Below, in pieces: positions 46,146-56,188 of a stretch of 64,000 bases of DNA. The notes beneath the pieces are model-generated. The model saw nothing but the letters and a program-made list of their open reading frames with translations, had not been told where the DNA came from and ran no database searches. The DNA comes from Puniceicoccaceae bacterium (GTDB lineage Bacteria > Verrucomicrobiota > Verrucomicrobiia > Opitutales > JAFGAQ01): assembly GCA_040224245.1 (NCBI GenBank), contig JBEGIR010000099.1, forward strand, positions 1-64,000, written 5' to 3'. Position numbers and translations under genes: made by a program. Position 1 is the first letter of the stretch. Each line of letters opens with the position of its first letter.

Positions 46146-47324
46146 ATGACCATCAGCCGACTTCCCCGAATCGCTCTCGTCTTCATGCTGCGACTGGAAG
46201 AAAATGTCGCCATTCTCAACGCAATTTCGACCTACAATCGATTCCATGAAAAATGGAGTGCCTTCATCGACGATCAAGCCCATGCCCAAAAGGATCCCGA
46301 CTGGTTACTGAGCAAAGCACGGTGGGATGGAATCATTTGCAGACACTCCGCACCAGCCCTCTTCGATGCCTGCGTTCAACAGCGCATTCCCGTGGTCGAC
46401 CTCAGTGACGATCCCCACCGCACCCCCGGGGTGCCCAAGATCCGCCCGGACAACGCCGCGATCGGGCATTCTGGAGCAGAACATTTCCTCGAACGTGGAT
46501 ACCGGCATTTCGGGTTTTGCGGATTTCAAAACGAAATCTGGGCGGCAGAACGTCGCATCGGTTTTGTTGAAGCCCTGCAGTTGGCAGGGCATGACTGCCA
46601 TTGTCTGGAGAACGAATACCCAAAAGTTTCCACCCCGGGCTGGGAAGAACAGGAGGAAAGCGAGATCGGCAAATGGCTCGAGTCCCTTCCCAAACCCATC
46701 GCAATCATGGCCTGCAATGACATGCGCGCCCTACAGGTCATCAATGCCTGTCGCAATCATGGTCTGGAGGTTCCGGGTGAGGTCGCAGTTCTCGGTGCCA
46801 ACAATGAAACCTGTCGCTGCGAGTTGTCACTGCCGCAACTGTCAAGCGTCCCCCTCAATACGGAATACTACGGTCAGAAGGCCGCCCAGATGATCACCAG
46901 TCTGATTCATGGACAACCCATCGGTGAAAAAGAGGTGTTTGTCGAACCCCTTGATGTCGTCACCCGACGATCCACCGACTTTCTTTCCATTGACGACCCC
47001 CATGTCTCCGCCGCCCTCAAAATCATCCGCGAGCGCGCCTGCAAGGGAGTGAACGTGGATGAAATCACGCGGGAGATCCACGTGTCCCGCAGCCTGCTCG
47101 AACGTCGATTCCGAAAATTTCTCGGACGCTCACCCCAGGCCGAAATCCGCAATCTGCAGATCCAGCGCATCAAGGAGTTGCTTCGTGAGACCGACTACAC
47201 CCTTGCCCACATCGCAGAGCTGGTCGGCTTCGAACACCCGGAATACATGTGTGTGGTTTTCAAAAAATCAACCCAGCTGACCCCCAATCGCTACCGTCAG
47301 CGCGTTCAGGGAAAATCCGATTGA
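46146..47324 (+). CDS. XylR-type regulator (sugar-binding domain plus AraC domain)
   Basis: A 392-residue transcription factor. Residues 1 to about 280 form a periplasmic-binding-protein-like sensor (RIALVFMLRLEENVAILNAI; HSGAEHFLERGYRHFGFCGF; IAIMACNDMRALQVINACR). Residues 285-385 form an AraC DNA-binding domain with two helix-turn-helix parts (VDEITREIHVSRSLLERRFR; LAHIAELVGFEHPEYMCVVF). In xylose and other sugar regulators of this type, sugar binding activates an adjacent operon. The GH130 gene starts 105 bp downstream and is the likely target. Confidence 0.93.
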   Translation: MTISRLPRIALVFMLRLEENVAILNAISTYNRFHEKWSAFIDDQAHAQKDPDWLLSKARWDGIICRHSAPALFDACVQQRIPVVDLSDDPHRTPGVPKIRPDNAAIGHSGAEHFLERGYRHFGFCGFQNEIWAAERRIGFVEALQLAGHDCHCLENEYPKVSTPGWEEQEESEIGKWLESLPKPIAIMACNDMRALQVINACRNHGLEVPGEVAVLGANNETCRCELSLPQLSSVPLNTEYYGQKAAQMITSLIHGQPIGEKEVFVEPLDVVTRRSTDFLSIDDPHVSAALKIIRERACKGVNVDEITREIHVSRSLLERRFRKFLGRSPQAEIRNLQIQRIKELLRETDYTLAHIAELVGFEHPEYMCVVFKKSTQLTPNRYRQRVQGKSD

Positions 47325-47429
47325 ATCATGCCGTGATCTTGCAGTTATGTGAATAAATTTCTCATTCATTGCCAGCAGATCACCTGATAGCATGAGCCGC
47401 ATTTTCAAAACCGAATCAACACCTTACGT

Positions 47430-48425
47430 ATGACCCAATCCACAACCCTGAAAGCACCCGCACTTCCCAACCTTCCATGGCAGGAGCGACCTGAAAACTG
47501 CCCGGATCCCGTGTGGCGCTGCTCTGCCAATCCCATCATTTCCTGGAATCCCATTCCATGTGGTGCACGGGTTTTCAACAGCGCAGCCCTTCCCTACGAC
47601 GGTGCATTCATCGGCGTGTTGAGAGTTGACTACAAAAATGGGCGTCCCCAACTGCACCTTGCCCGCAGTCAGGACGGTCTGCAGTGGGATATCGAGCCGC
47701 AAATGATCCAGTGGCAGGATGCAAATGGGAAACCTGTGTGCAATTCTTACGCCTATGATCCCCGGCTCGTGAAAATAGAGGACACCTACTACATCACCTG
47801 GTGTGATGATTTCCCGGGAGCGTCGATCGGCATGGGTTACACACGCGATTTCAAAACCTTCGTCAAAGCGGAAAACCCATTCATGCCCTTCAACCGCAAT
47901 GGGGTTCTGTTTCCGCGCAAAATCAACGGCGAATACATGATCCTGAGCCGCCCCAGTGACAGCGGCCACACTCCGTTCGGCGAAATCATCCTCAGCCACT
48001 CCAAGGATCTTACCTACTGGGGAAAACATCGTCCCGTCATGAAAAATGGGGGATCAGGATGGTGGCAGGGAACCAAAATCGGTGCTGGTCCGGTCCCCAT
48101 TGAAACCCGCGAGGGCTGGCTGCTTTTTTATCATGGAGTCTCCGGCACCTGCAACGGGTTCGTCTACAGCATGGGCGCAGCACTGCTCGATCTCGACGAA
48201 CCCTGGAAGGTTCGCTACCGCACCCGCGACTACCTTCTCACGCCCGAGAAGGATTATGAAATCAGCGGCTTTGTCCCCAATGTGATCTTCCCCTGTGCCA
48301 CTCTGCACGACGGGGCAACCGGGCGCATCGCCATCTACTACGGGGCTGCCGACACCTATACCGCCGTCGCCTTTACCCAGGTGGATGGCCTGCTCGACTA
48401 TCTTAAGGCCAATTCCGAGGTCTGA
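47430..48425 (+). CDS. GH130 beta-mannoside phosphorylase
   Basis: A 331-residue five-bladed propeller enzyme of family GH130, which phosphorolyses beta-1,4- or beta-1,2-mannosides to mannose 1-phosphate. Conserved segments are NPIISWNPIPCGARVFNSAA, FIGVLRVDYKNGRPQLHLAR, YDPRLVKIEDTYYITW (with the catalytic aspartate), RPSDSGHTPFGEIILSHS and WWQGTKIGAGPVPIETREGW. No signal peptide, so it acts on imported oligosaccharides. The regulator upstream probably senses its sugar. Confidence 0.92.
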   Translation: MTQSTTLKAPALPNLPWQERPENCPDPVWRCSANPIISWNPIPCGARVFNSAALPYDGAFIGVLRVDYKNGRPQLHLARSQDGLQWDIEPQMIQWQDANGKPVCNSYAYDPRLVKIEDTYYITWCDDFPGASIGMGYTRDFKTFVKAENPFMPFNRNGVLFPRKINGEYMILSRPSDSGHTPFGEIILSHSKDLTYWGKHRPVMKNGGSGWWQGTKIGAGPVPIETREGWLLFYHGVSGTCNGFVYSMGAALLDLDEPWKVRYRTRDYLLTPEKDYEISGFVPNVIFPCATLHDGATGRIAIYYGAADTYTAVAFTQVDGLLDYLKANSEV

Positions 48426-48453
48426 TGCATCCATGCGGCCAGCTGCTCCGCGT

Positions 48454-49428
48454 TCAGCAGGAACGGCGCTTGAGCAGCGGGCATTGAAAAATTTCAACCC
48501 CATGCCGGAAATCCCGCTCCTGGATGCGTTCCAGGATGCGGTCCACCACGTCGTCCATGGGTTGGGAAAAAGTCGTCAGCGACGGGAAAAACTGCCCGCT
48601 GAAATGAATGTTGTCAAAGCCCGTCACCCGAATGTCATCCGGGATCGCAATGCCCCGCTGCAACAGTCCTTTCATCACTCCAAGCGCTATCTGGTCAATC
48701 GTACACACGATGATATCGGGCAGGGATCCCTCATCGCAGAGCTGCCCCGCGAAGGTATTGCCCGCATCAAAAAATGGCTTCCCTTTCACAAGCGCCATGC
48801 GAACATCAAAACCCTTGTCCCGAAAGGCAGCTTCCATCGCGCGTGCGCGAATCGTGTGATTGGGAAGTTCCGCACCGAGCACCAGAATGCGCCGGTAATC
48901 GAGCGAATCAAGATAGTCAGCCAGTTCCCGTGCCGCTCCCGTCTCATCGGGACAGTAGGAAATCGAATCTTCACCCGGCACCGTATGCCCAATGCGAAAG
49001 ATTGGTGCGACCTGGATGTCCCGATGCACTGCCCCACTGAAATCACTGCCAAGGATGATCACCGCATCCAGAATGTGCTGCCGCAGCGGAGTGAGGTCGC
49101 GCTCATCAATCTGGCGATCCGAAAATCCCACCAGCACCGTTGAATACCCCTTGGAGTGCAGCTTGTCCTGTAGGGTGCCGACAAAATCACTGAAAAAGGG
49201 GTCCTTGAAGTCATAAACCACCACGCCCACCGTCTGGGTCGATTTCCCTTTGAGTGCCTGGGCGGCACGATTCGGAACATAGCCCACCTCTCTGGCTACG
49301 CGCTCAACCTCTGCGATCGTATCGAGCGGAACCCCGATTTCACGGGCAGTTCCCGACAGTACACGGGATACCAGTGAGATGGAAACTCCCATCCGGGCTG
49401 CAATTTCTTTCTGGGTCACACGTGCCAT
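48454..49428 (-). CDS. LacI-family regulator of the sugar-acid cluster
   Basis: A 324-residue repressor: an N-terminal helix-turn-helix with hinge (VTQKEIAARMGVSISLVSRV, GYVPNRAAQALKGKSTQT) and a periplasmic-binding-like effector domain (TVGVVVYDFKDPFFSDFVGT; DIIVCTIDQIALGVMKGLLQ; IRVTGFDNIHFSGQFFPSLT). It faces the uronate cluster across an intergenic region with a perfect palindrome (49521-49534), so it probably represses both itself and the cluster until a sugar acid binds. Confidence 0.95.
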   Translation of the reverse strand: MARVTQKEIAARMGVSISLVSRVLSGTAREIGVPLDTIAEVERVAREVGYVPNRAAQALKGKSTQTVGVVVYDFKDPFFSDFVGTLQDKLHSKGYSTVLVGFSDRQIDERDLTPLRQHILDAVIILGSDFSGAVHRDIQVAPIFRIGHTVPGEDSISYCPDETGAARELADYLDSLDYRRILVLGAELPNHTIRARAMEAAFRDKGFDVRMALVKGKPFFDAGNTFAGQLCDEGSLPDIIVCTIDQIALGVMKGLLQRGIAIPDDIRVTGFDNIHFSGQFFPSLTTFSQPMDDVVDRILERIQERDFRHGVEIFQCPLLKRRSC

Positions 49429-49520
49429 GATTCAGGATCGTTTTGCCAATTCAGCACCCACAAAATGCCAAGGCTGCGAAGGTAAAGCAGGATGCTAGTG
49501 GAGGTTCAAAACAAAATCAA

Positions 49521-49534
49521 CTCAAACGTTTGAG
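49521..49534. promoter_or_regulatory. LacI-type operator palindrome
   Basis: CTCAAACGTTTGAG is a perfect 14-bp palindrome with the central CG typical of LacI-family operators. It is 93 bp upstream of the LacI start and 46 bp upstream of the dehydrogenase start, placed to control both divergent promoters. Confidence 0.75.
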
Positions 49535-49579
49535 ATAGAGCTTGATTTTTTTGTTCGGCTCGATTGGTCTGGATGTGCA

Positions 49580-50551
49580 ATGAAAAAGGTACTCGTCACC
49601 ACCACTTCGTTTCAAGATACTCCGGGTTCTCACCAGGACCTGCTCAATTCCTGCAACTGGCAGGTATCCTATGCACGGGGACCGCTCAGCGAGAACCAGA
49701 TTCTGGAGTTGGTCGGAGATTTTGACGGCATCATCTGCGGCGACGATGTATTCTCACGCCGTGTCTTCGAGAAGGCGCTTCCTCGTCTTCAATTTCTCAG
49801 CAAATACGGTATCGGCGTAGACAAAATCGACGTTCAGGCAGCCACCGAACTCGGCATCCCCGTCTTTTTTACTCCCGGAGTCAACCACACGACCGTTGCC
49901 GAGCACACCTTCATGCTCATGCTCATGCTGGTCAAAAAGGCACCTTTTCACATCAACGCGGTGAGGCAGGGCCAGTGGAAGCGTCAGACCGGCAATGAGA
50001 TCTGGGGAAAAACCATCGGGATTGTCGGTCTCGGCCGCATCGGCAAGGAAGTTGCCCTGCGCGCGAAAGCATTCGGACTGAAGGTCATTGGCTATGATGT
50101 GTATTGGGATGATGTATTTGCAAGCGAACATGGGATCACACGTGCGGCATCCTACGACCAGGTTTGGAGCGATGCAGACTTCATCACCCTGCACACCAAT
50201 CTCAATGCTGAGACCCATCACCTCGTTCGAAACGAGACACTCGCCAAAATGAAGGACGGGGTCTACATCGTGAATTGCGCACGCGGAGAAATCGTTCACA
50301 CCCAGGACATGGTGCAGGCCCTGCAATCGGGAAAGGTTGCCGGTTATGGAACCGATGTTCTCGACGATGAACCGCCCCGTCCCGACCATGCCCTGCTTTC
50401 CCTTGAAAATTGCATCATCACGCCCCACATCGGATCACGCACCTACGAAAGTGTGGTGCGACAGGCGACCAAATCGATTCAAAACCTGAAAAATGCATTT
50501 GAGGGCAAGCAGCCTCTGGCACAGGTGAATCAGGTTCCCATTGTCAAATAA
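49580..50551 (+). CDS. D-isomer-specific 2-hydroxyacid dehydrogenase
   Basis: A 323-residue NAD(P)-dependent dehydrogenase of the phosphoglycerate/glyoxylate reductase group. GKTIGIVGLGRIGKEVALRA is the nucleotide-binding motif; NCARGEIV carries the catalytic arginine, DVLDDEPP the glutamate region and NCIITPHIGSRT the histidine. It is the first gene after the LacI operator. In sugar-acid clusters such enzymes reduce 2-keto acids such as 2-ketogluconate; the true substrate is unknown. Confidence 0.92.
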   Translation: MKKVLVTTTSFQDTPGSHQDLLNSCNWQVSYARGPLSENQILELVGDFDGIICGDDVFSRRVFEKALPRLQFLSKYGIGVDKIDVQAATELGIPVFFTPGVNHTTVAEHTFMLMLMLVKKAPFHINAVRQGQWKRQTGNEIWGKTIGIVGLGRIGKEVALRAKAFGLKVIGYDVYWDDVFASEHGITRAASYDQVWSDADFITLHTNLNAETHHLVRNETLAKMKDGVYIVNCARGEIVHTQDMVQALQSGKVAGYGTDVLDDEPPRPDHALLSLENCIITPHIGSRTYESVVRQATKSIQNLKNAFEGKQPLAQVNQVPIVK

Positions 50552-50622
50552 GATCCCGTTGCAACCCCGAAACCCCTGTGTTAGCAATAGCGAACACTTT
50601 CGTTCCGATCCATTGATCCACT

Positions 50623-51717
50623 ATGACTGAAACCTTCTACGTCGTTCCGGAATCCGTGCACAACGCTCTGGTCAAGGCCGCCTACGAGCAGCGCGGATTC
50701 GATTCCACCGAGGCAGATTATGCCGCACGATTCAGTGCCTACGCCACGCGTCATGGCATTCGCACGCATAACGCTCTCAAGGCCCTGCACCTCGATCACT
50801 TGTTTGGAAGTAGCGCGGGGGGATGCCAGCCCGGTGCCCAGATCGAAAAAATCCCCACTCGATTTGCAGCTTCCGAAGTCTGGAACGCAAACCGCAAACT
50901 CGGTCAGGCCACAGCCTACGAGGCTATCGAGACCGCAATGTCGCTGGCTGATCGATACGGCATCGGCATGGTGAGCGTCGACAATGCATTTCACTATCTC
51001 TGGGGAGGCGGATATGTGCTCGAGGCCGCAAGCCGGGGGTATATCGCCTACACCAACTGTACTGCGGCACTCGCCGAAGTGGTTCCTTTTACTGGCAAGT
51101 TTCCGACTCTGGGCACCAATCCCCACAGCTGGGCCTTTCCAACCCGGAAGGCCATCGGATTCGATCTTGTCGTCGACTGGGCAACCAGCGTCGTTGCCAT
51201 GGGGCGCGTTCAGCAGTTCCTGAGAGAGGGCAAGTCCCTGCCGCCCAACGCAGCCGTGGATGCTGACGGCAAGCTGACCACCGATCCTGCGCAAGTGAAA
51301 GCCCTGGTTCCCTTCGGAGCACACAAGGGCTACGGACTGAGTCTGATCAACGAACTGGTAGGTGCCTATATCGGGGGGTCCCTGCCAACTCTGCGCAGTC
51401 GCTGGGATCAGCAGCCCGAGGAAAAACACACCCCCGCCTTCTTTTTCCAGGTTATGCATCCCGAAGCACTCAGCGGTGGGAACTTCGCCATGGGTCGCAG
51501 TCAGAGCGAAAACGTGAAAGCCGTGATTGCGGACATCCTGGGTCATGGAAATGAGAACTGCATGCTGCCCGGGCAGATGGAGGCCGAGTTTTTCCAACGA
51601 TCCGAATTGAATAACGGTTTACTTTTTTCCGAAAAAGAAATCGAAGCATTCCAGGAGGTTGCGTCCGAATGCGGGGTTTCACCCTGGAACCTCAGCGATT
51701 TTTCCATCGCACAATGA
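50623..51717 (+). CDS. Ldh-family (malate/L-lactate/diketogulonate) oxidoreductase
   Basis: A 364-residue NAD(P)-dependent enzyme of the type II malate/L-lactate dehydrogenase family, which includes YiaK 2,3-diketogulonate reductase and ureidoglycolate dehydrogenase. Conserved segments: YATRHGIRTHNALKALHLDH, GIGMVSVDNAFHYLWGGGYV, PTLGTNPHSWAFPTRKAIGF, PFGAHKGYGLSLINELVGAY. The TRAP importer in the same cluster fits a role on sugar acids, as in the yia operon. Its stop codon overlaps a possible upstream start (51714) of the kinase gene. Confidence 0.92.
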   Translation: MTETFYVVPESVHNALVKAAYEQRGFDSTEADYAARFSAYATRHGIRTHNALKALHLDHLFGSSAGGCQPGAQIEKIPTRFAASEVWNANRKLGQATAYEAIETAMSLADRYGIGMVSVDNAFHYLWGGGYVLEAASRGYIAYTNCTAALAEVVPFTGKFPTLGTNPHSWAFPTRKAIGFDLVVDWATSVVAMGRVQQFLREGKSLPPNAAVDADGKLTTDPAQVKALVPFGAHKGYGLSLINELVGAYIGGSLPTLRSRWDQQPEEKHTPAFFFQVMHPEALSGGNFAMGRSQSENVKAVIADILGHGNENCMLPGQMEAEFFQRSELNNGLLFSEKEIEAFQEVASECGVSPWNLSDFSIAQ

Positions 51718-51761
51718 CGCAAGCTGTAGATTCAACCCAAACTCATTCATTTCAGACCATC

Positions 51762-52859
51762 ATGCCACTATCCATCAAACCGAAATCATCCTGTCAATTT
51801 GACGAGGTCTCCCTTGGCGAGGTCATGCTCCGACTCGATCCGGGCGAAGGCCGCGTGCGAACCACCCGCCAGTTTCAGGCCTGGGAAGGCGGCGGCGAAT
51901 ACAATGTCGCCCGAGGGCTTCGCAAGTGCTTCGGACTCAAAACTGCGGTCGTCACCGCATTTGCGGACAATGAAGTCGGTCGCCTGATCGAGGATTTCAT
52001 CCTTCAGGGCGGCGTGGATACATCCTTCGTGCAGTGGAAAAAATACGACGGCATCGGGCGTGAGGTGCGCAATGGACTCAACTTCACTGAACGTGGATTT
52101 GGAATCCGTGGAGCCGTCGGCGTGCCCGACCGGGCCAACACTGCGGCCAGTCAGATCAAACCCGGTGACATCGACTGGGAATATCTCTTTGGAACGCTCG
52201 GAGTTCGCTGGTTTCACACGGGTGGCATCTACGCCGCACTGAGCGAAACCGCAGCCGAAACCACCATCGAAGCCGTGAAGGCAGCAAACAAACACGGCAC
52301 CATTGTCAGTTACGATCTCAACTACCGACCTTCCCTCTGGAACGCAATTGGCGGGCTGAAAAAAGCACAGGAGGTCAATCGCGAGATCGCAAAATACGTG
52401 GATGTGATGATCGGCAATGAAGAGGACTACACCGCCTTTCTCGGCTTTGAGGTCGAGGGCGTGGATGAAAACATCTCCCACATTGAAATTGATGCCTTCA
52501 AGAAGATGATCCAAACCGCCGTAGCCGCATTCCCGAACTTCAAGGCCACCGCTACAACGCTGCGCCAGGTGCGCACGGCGACAGTCAATGACTGGGGTGC
52601 GATTGTCTGGCATGATGGAAACTTCTTTGAGTCCCGTGCTTACCCGGAACTGGAAATCCTGGATCGCGTCGGCGGTGGGGATTCCTTTGCCAGTGGCTTG
52701 ATTTACGGCTTCCTGACCACCGGTGATCCGGAGAAAGCAGTCAATTATGGTGCTGCCCACGGCGCACTCGCGATGACCACTCCCGGCGATACTTCCATGG
52801 CAACTGTCAAGGAGGTCGAGAAGATCATGGGAGGTGGTGGAGCACGCGTCGTGCGCTGA
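51762..52859 (+). CDS. kdgK: PfkB-family 2-keto-3-deoxygluconate kinase
   Basis: A 365-residue sugar kinase (start MPLSIKP; MTQAVD at 51714 overlaps the previous stop codon and is an alternative). FDEVSLGEVMLRLDPGEGRV, EGGGEYNVARGLRKCFGLKT and LEILDRVGGGDSFASGLIYG (anion hole and catalytic Asp) define the PfkB family. The length and clade of this version, together with the KDPG aldolase downstream, point to phosphorylation of 2-keto-3-deoxygluconate to KDPG. Confidence 0.88.
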   Translation: MPLSIKPKSSCQFDEVSLGEVMLRLDPGEGRVRTTRQFQAWEGGGEYNVARGLRKCFGLKTAVVTAFADNEVGRLIEDFILQGGVDTSFVQWKKYDGIGREVRNGLNFTERGFGIRGAVGVPDRANTAASQIKPGDIDWEYLFGTLGVRWFHTGGIYAALSETAAETTIEAVKAANKHGTIVSYDLNYRPSLWNAIGGLKKAQEVNREIAKYVDVMIGNEEDYTAFLGFEVEGVDENISHIEIDAFKKMIQTAVAAFPNFKATATTLRQVRTATVNDWGAIVWHDGNFFESRAYPELEILDRVGGGDSFASGLIYGFLTTGDPEKAVNYGAAHGALAMTTPGDTSMATVKEVEKIMGGGGARVVR

Positions 52860-52963
52860 TTTCCAAGTGGGAACCCGGGCGTTGTTGCGCACGCTGCATC
52901 ATACGCCTGTGCGGTTCCCTCCTGTGTTACTGCTGAAACCCTTACACTTCCCCAACTCACCCA

Positions 52964-53743
52964 ATGAACACCCACACTGCACAACTCTTTGATCTGACTG
53001 GAAAAACCGCCGTGGTCATCGGTGGCACTGGCGAACTCTGCGGCGCCATGGCCCAAGGTCTCGCCGAAGCAGGGGCAACCGTCGTGATCGTCGGCCGCAG
53101 TGCCAGCAAGGCCGAGGCCCGCCTCAAGGCAATCGCCGAAGCAGGAGGGTCGGCTACGTTTCACAGCACCGACGTCTCCACTCGGGTCGCCTTGCAACAA
53201 TTACTCGATGAGGTCGTCGCAACATTCGGCAAGGTAGACATCCTGATCAACGGTGCCGGTGTTAACTCGGCAACTCCATTTTTCGAGGTTTCAGAGGACG
53301 AGCTGGACGGGATCATGCAGGTCAATTTCAAGGCCACTTTTCTGGCCTGTCAGATCTTTGGAGCACACATGGTTGCCAAGGGTTCCGGCAGCATCATCAA
53401 TCTCGGTTCGGCAAGCGGACTGATGCCGCTGTCCCGCGTGTTCACCTACTCCGCATCCAAGGCAGCAGTGCACAATCTCAGCAAAAATCTGGCGCGGGAA
53501 TGGGCTGCCACCGGAGTGCGCGTCAATGTGCTCGTTCCCGGGTTTTTCCCTGCCGAGCAAAACCGCAAGGTGCTCACTCCCGAACGCGTTGAGCAGATCA
53601 TGGGACACACCCCCATGAAACGCTTTGGAAAAGCTGCAGAACTGATCGGCGCAACCCTGCTGCTCGCCAGCGACAAGGCGGGTAGTTTTATCACCGGTCA
53701 CGAACTGGTCGTCGACGGCGGTTTTAATGCCATGACCATCTAA
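52964..53743 (+). CDS. SDR oxidoreductase, probable fructuronate reductase
   Basis: A 259-residue short-chain dehydrogenase: [20 protein letters not shown] (cofactor motif, unusual second Gly pattern), [31 protein letters not shown] with catalytic Ser, then Tyr-x3-Lys (YSASK), and [10 protein letters not shown] at the end. In uronate loci SDRs of this group reduce D-fructuronate to D-mannonate, replacing UxuB. KduD-like or gluconate 5-dehydrogenase activity is an alternative. Confidence 0.88.
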   Translation: MNTHTAQLFDLTGKTAVVIGGTGELCGAMAQGLAEAGATVVIVGRSASKAEARLKAIAEAGGSATFHSTDVSTRVALQQLLDEVVATFGKVDILINGAGVNSATPFFEVSEDELDGIMQVNFKATFLACQIFGAHMVAKGSGSIINLGSASGLMPLSRVFTYSASKAAVHNLSKNLAREWAATGVRVNVLVPGFFPAEQNRKVLTPERVEQIMGHTPMKRFGKAAELIGATLLLASDKAGSFITGHELVVDGGFNAMTI

Positions 53744-53854
53744 ACCCACCCCAACGCCATCACGCTGACTAATCCACTTGATTCATCCGACCACTTTCCG
53801 CATTGATTACTGACGCGGGCACGAAGGCACCGCGCACAACCACACAATCACAAC

Positions 53855-55354
53855 ATGACTGAAGGAACATCAGAAATCGGTCTCATCGGACTCGCCGTTA
53901 TGGGACAAAATCTGGCTTTGAACATTGCCGACCACGGCTTCCGGATCTCGGTCTACAACCGCACCGCATCCAAGACCAAGGCATTTCTCGCTGACAACAC
54001 CTATCTCGGCGATACGCTTGTCGGTTTTGAAGATCTCGGTGAATTTGTCGCCTCACTGAAAACGCCACGCAAAGTCGTGATCATGGTGCAGGCTGGTGCC
54101 GGGACAGACGCCGTCATTGAACAGCTTACCCAGGTGCTCGACAAGGGAGACATCATCATCGACGGCGGAAACTCCAAATGGACAGACACCATCCGGCGTG
54201 AAAAGGAACTCAGTGACAAGGGCTTTCATTTTGTCGGAAGTGGTGTTTCCGGAGGTGAAGAAGGCGCACGTTTTGGTCCGTCCCTCATGCCCGGTGGCAC
54301 TCGCACCGCATGGGAATCACTCGAACCCATCTGGAACGCCATCGCCGCAAAGGTGGATGATACCGGACACGAAATTCGCGGAGCCACTCCGGGCAATCCC
54401 GTCAAGGGCGGCACTCCCTGCTCTGCCTACATCGGCGAAAATGGAGCCGGCCACTATGTGAAAATGGTGCACAATGGCATCGAATACGGCGACATGCAGA
54501 TGATCTGCGAAGCCTACGATATGATGCGGAACCTGCTCGGCATGAAGCCTTCCGAAATGGCTGATGTGTTCAAGCGCTGGAATGAAGGGGTGCTCAATAG
54601 TTATCTGATTGAAATCACTGCCGAGGTACTGGGTCAAAGCGATCCGGAAACCGGTGCGCCGCTCGTCGATGTCATCCTTGACGCTGCTGGACAGAAGGGC
54701 ACTGGAAAATGGACGAGCGTGAGTGCGCTGGATATGGGCGTTCCCGCTGCAACCATCGCAGAAGCCGTGTTTGCGCGCTGCATCAGTGCAATCAAGGAGG
54801 AACGCGTGAGCGCTTCGCGCGAACTGCAGGGTCCCGAACATCCCAAAGGACTGAACCGCGATGTTTGGCTGGAAGCGATTCACGATGCGCTCTACTGCGC
54901 CAAGATCTGCTCCTATGCGCAGGGTTTTCAATTGATGAAGGCAGCCGAAGCAGAATATGGCTGGACACTCAACTTTGGAGAAATCGCCATGATCTGGCGT
55001 GGTGGGTGCATCATTCGCGCGAGCTTTCTCCAAAAAATCAAGGAAGCCTATGACCGCAATCCCGGTCTGAAAAATCTGCTGCTCGATCCCTTCTTCAAGG
55101 ATGAGATCTCAAGAGCACAGGACCACTGGCGCAAGGTCGTGGTCGCATCGGCGCAATACGGGGTTCCAGCACCGTGCTTTTCAAGTGCCCTGGCCTATTT
55201 TGACAGCTATCGCACCGCCAATTTGCCACAAAACCTGCTCCAGGGACAGCGCGACTTCTTCGGCGCCCATACCTATGAGCGCACGGACAAGGAACGGGGA
55301 CTCAAGTTTCACATCGACTGGCCCAAGCCCAATCGTCCGCAACTGAATGCCTGA
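53855..55354 (+). CDS. gnd: 6-phosphogluconate dehydrogenase, decarboxylating
   Basis: A 499-residue enzyme converting 6-phosphogluconate to ribulose 5-phosphate. [20 protein letters not shown] is the nucleotide site; [60 protein letters not shown] with the catalytic lysine, and [12 protein letters not shown] at the C-terminus are all conserved. The length fits the long homodimeric type. Its place in a sugar-acid cluster suggests gluconate-like substrates enter here as well as through KDPG. It ends in a terminator. Confidence 0.96.
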   Translation: MTEGTSEIGLIGLAVMGQNLALNIADHGFRISVYNRTASKTKAFLADNTYLGDTLVGFEDLGEFVASLKTPRKVVIMVQAGAGTDAVIEQLTQVLDKGDIIIDGGNSKWTDTIRREKELSDKGFHFVGSGVSGGEEGARFGPSLMPGGTRTAWESLEPIWNAIAAKVDDTGHEIRGATPGNPVKGGTPCSAYIGENGAGHYVKMVHNGIEYGDMQMICEAYDMMRNLLGMKPSEMADVFKRWNEGVLNSYLIEITAEVLGQSDPETGAPLVDVILDAAGQKGTGKWTSVSALDMGVPAATIAEAVFARCISAIKEERVSASRELQGPEHPKGLNRDVWLEAIHDALYCAKICSYAQGFQLMKAAEAEYGWTLNFGEIAMIWRGGCIIRASFLQKIKEAYDRNPGLKNLLLDPFFKDEISRAQDHWRKVVVASAQYGVPAPCFSSALAYFDSYRTANLPQNLLQGQRDFFGAHTYERTDKERGLKFHIDWPKPNRPQLNA

Positions 55355-55370
55355 CTCCAGAATTCACAAC

Positions 55371-55402
55371 AGGCCTCCGGTCACCGGAGGCCTCTTTCCC
55401 TT
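55371..55402 (+). terminator. Terminator after gnd
   Basis: AGGCCTCCGGT and its complement around a single C, forming a GC-rich stem-loop (9-10 bp in practice), followed by CTCTTTCCCTT. It starts 17 bp after the stop codon and divides the cluster into at least two transcription units. Confidence 0.8.
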
Positions 55403-55491
55403 ATCATCCCAAAAGCACCTCTTTAACCGCACAAGTCACCGACCCTCCGAAATCATTCCACTTTTCACTGAATCCCAAAATCCAACATTCC

Positions 55492-56133
55492 ATGTCCCTC
55501 TTTGACCAAACCAACAATCCGCTCATTATGCCGGTCATCGTAATCAATGATGCCGAGCGAGCCATCCCACTTGCGGAAGCCCTGCTGGAAGGCGGACTCA
55601 ACTGGATCGAAATCACGCTGCGCACGGAAGCGGCTCTGGAATCCATCCGCCGCATCGCCAAAGCACTCCCCGAAATGCGGGTCGGCGCCGGAACTGTGAT
55701 CACCGAAGCCCTTGCCCAACAAGCCATCGATGCGGGTGCAACCTTTGGTCTGGCTCCAGGATTCAGCCGCAAAATCCTTCGGGTGTTCAAAATGAACGAT
55801 GTCCCCTTCATTCCCGGGGTCTGCACTCCAAGCGAAATCACCACCGCCTTTGAACACGGCTATCGCAGGCTGAAATTCTTCCCCGCCGAACCTGCGGGAG
55901 GTGCCAGCTACCTCAAGGCAGCCAACGCTCCCTTCCAGTCTTACGGCATTCAGTTTTGCCCGACGGGAGGACTGAATCTGAAGAACATGGCCGACTACCT
56001 TGCCCTGCCAGAGGTCTTCACCATCGGGGGTTCCTGGCTCGCTACTGGTTCACAAATCAACAACGGTGAGTGGAAGCTCATCACCGAGCAAACCCGTCAG
56101 GCACTCGCCAAGGCCAACGAAATCCGCAGCTAA
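55492..56133 (+). CDS. eda: KDPG aldolase
   Basis: A 213-residue class I aldolase splitting 2-keto-3-deoxy-6-phosphogluconate into pyruvate and glyceraldehyde 3-phosphate. NWIEITLRTEAALESIRRIA carries the catalytic glutamate, VGAGTVITEALAQQAIDAGA the phosphate region, and YRRLKFFPAEPAGG the Schiff-base lysine. GGLNLKNMADYL and IGGSWLA complete the barrel. It is the last enzyme of the pathway served by the upstream kinase. Confidence 0.96.
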   Translation: MSLFDQTNNPLIMPVIVINDAERAIPLAEALLEGGLNWIEITLRTEAALESIRRIAKALPEMRVGAGTVITEALAQQAIDAGATFGLAPGFSRKILRVFKMNDVPFIPGVCTPSEITTAFEHGYRRLKFFPAEPAGGASYLKAANAPFQSYGIQFCPTGGLNLKNMADYLALPEVFTIGGSWLATGSQINNGEWKLITEQTRQALAKANEIRS

Positions 56134-56188
56134 CTTCATCTGTTTTCTACCCCTTTTCCCTTTTGCATCAGAACCCAAATGAACAGGA

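Noticed and set aside
50581-51597. 338-codon minus-strand frame
   Set aside because: Antisense shadow of the Ldh-family gene.
51786-52892. 368-codon minus-strand frame
   Set aside because: Antisense shadow of the sugar kinase gene.
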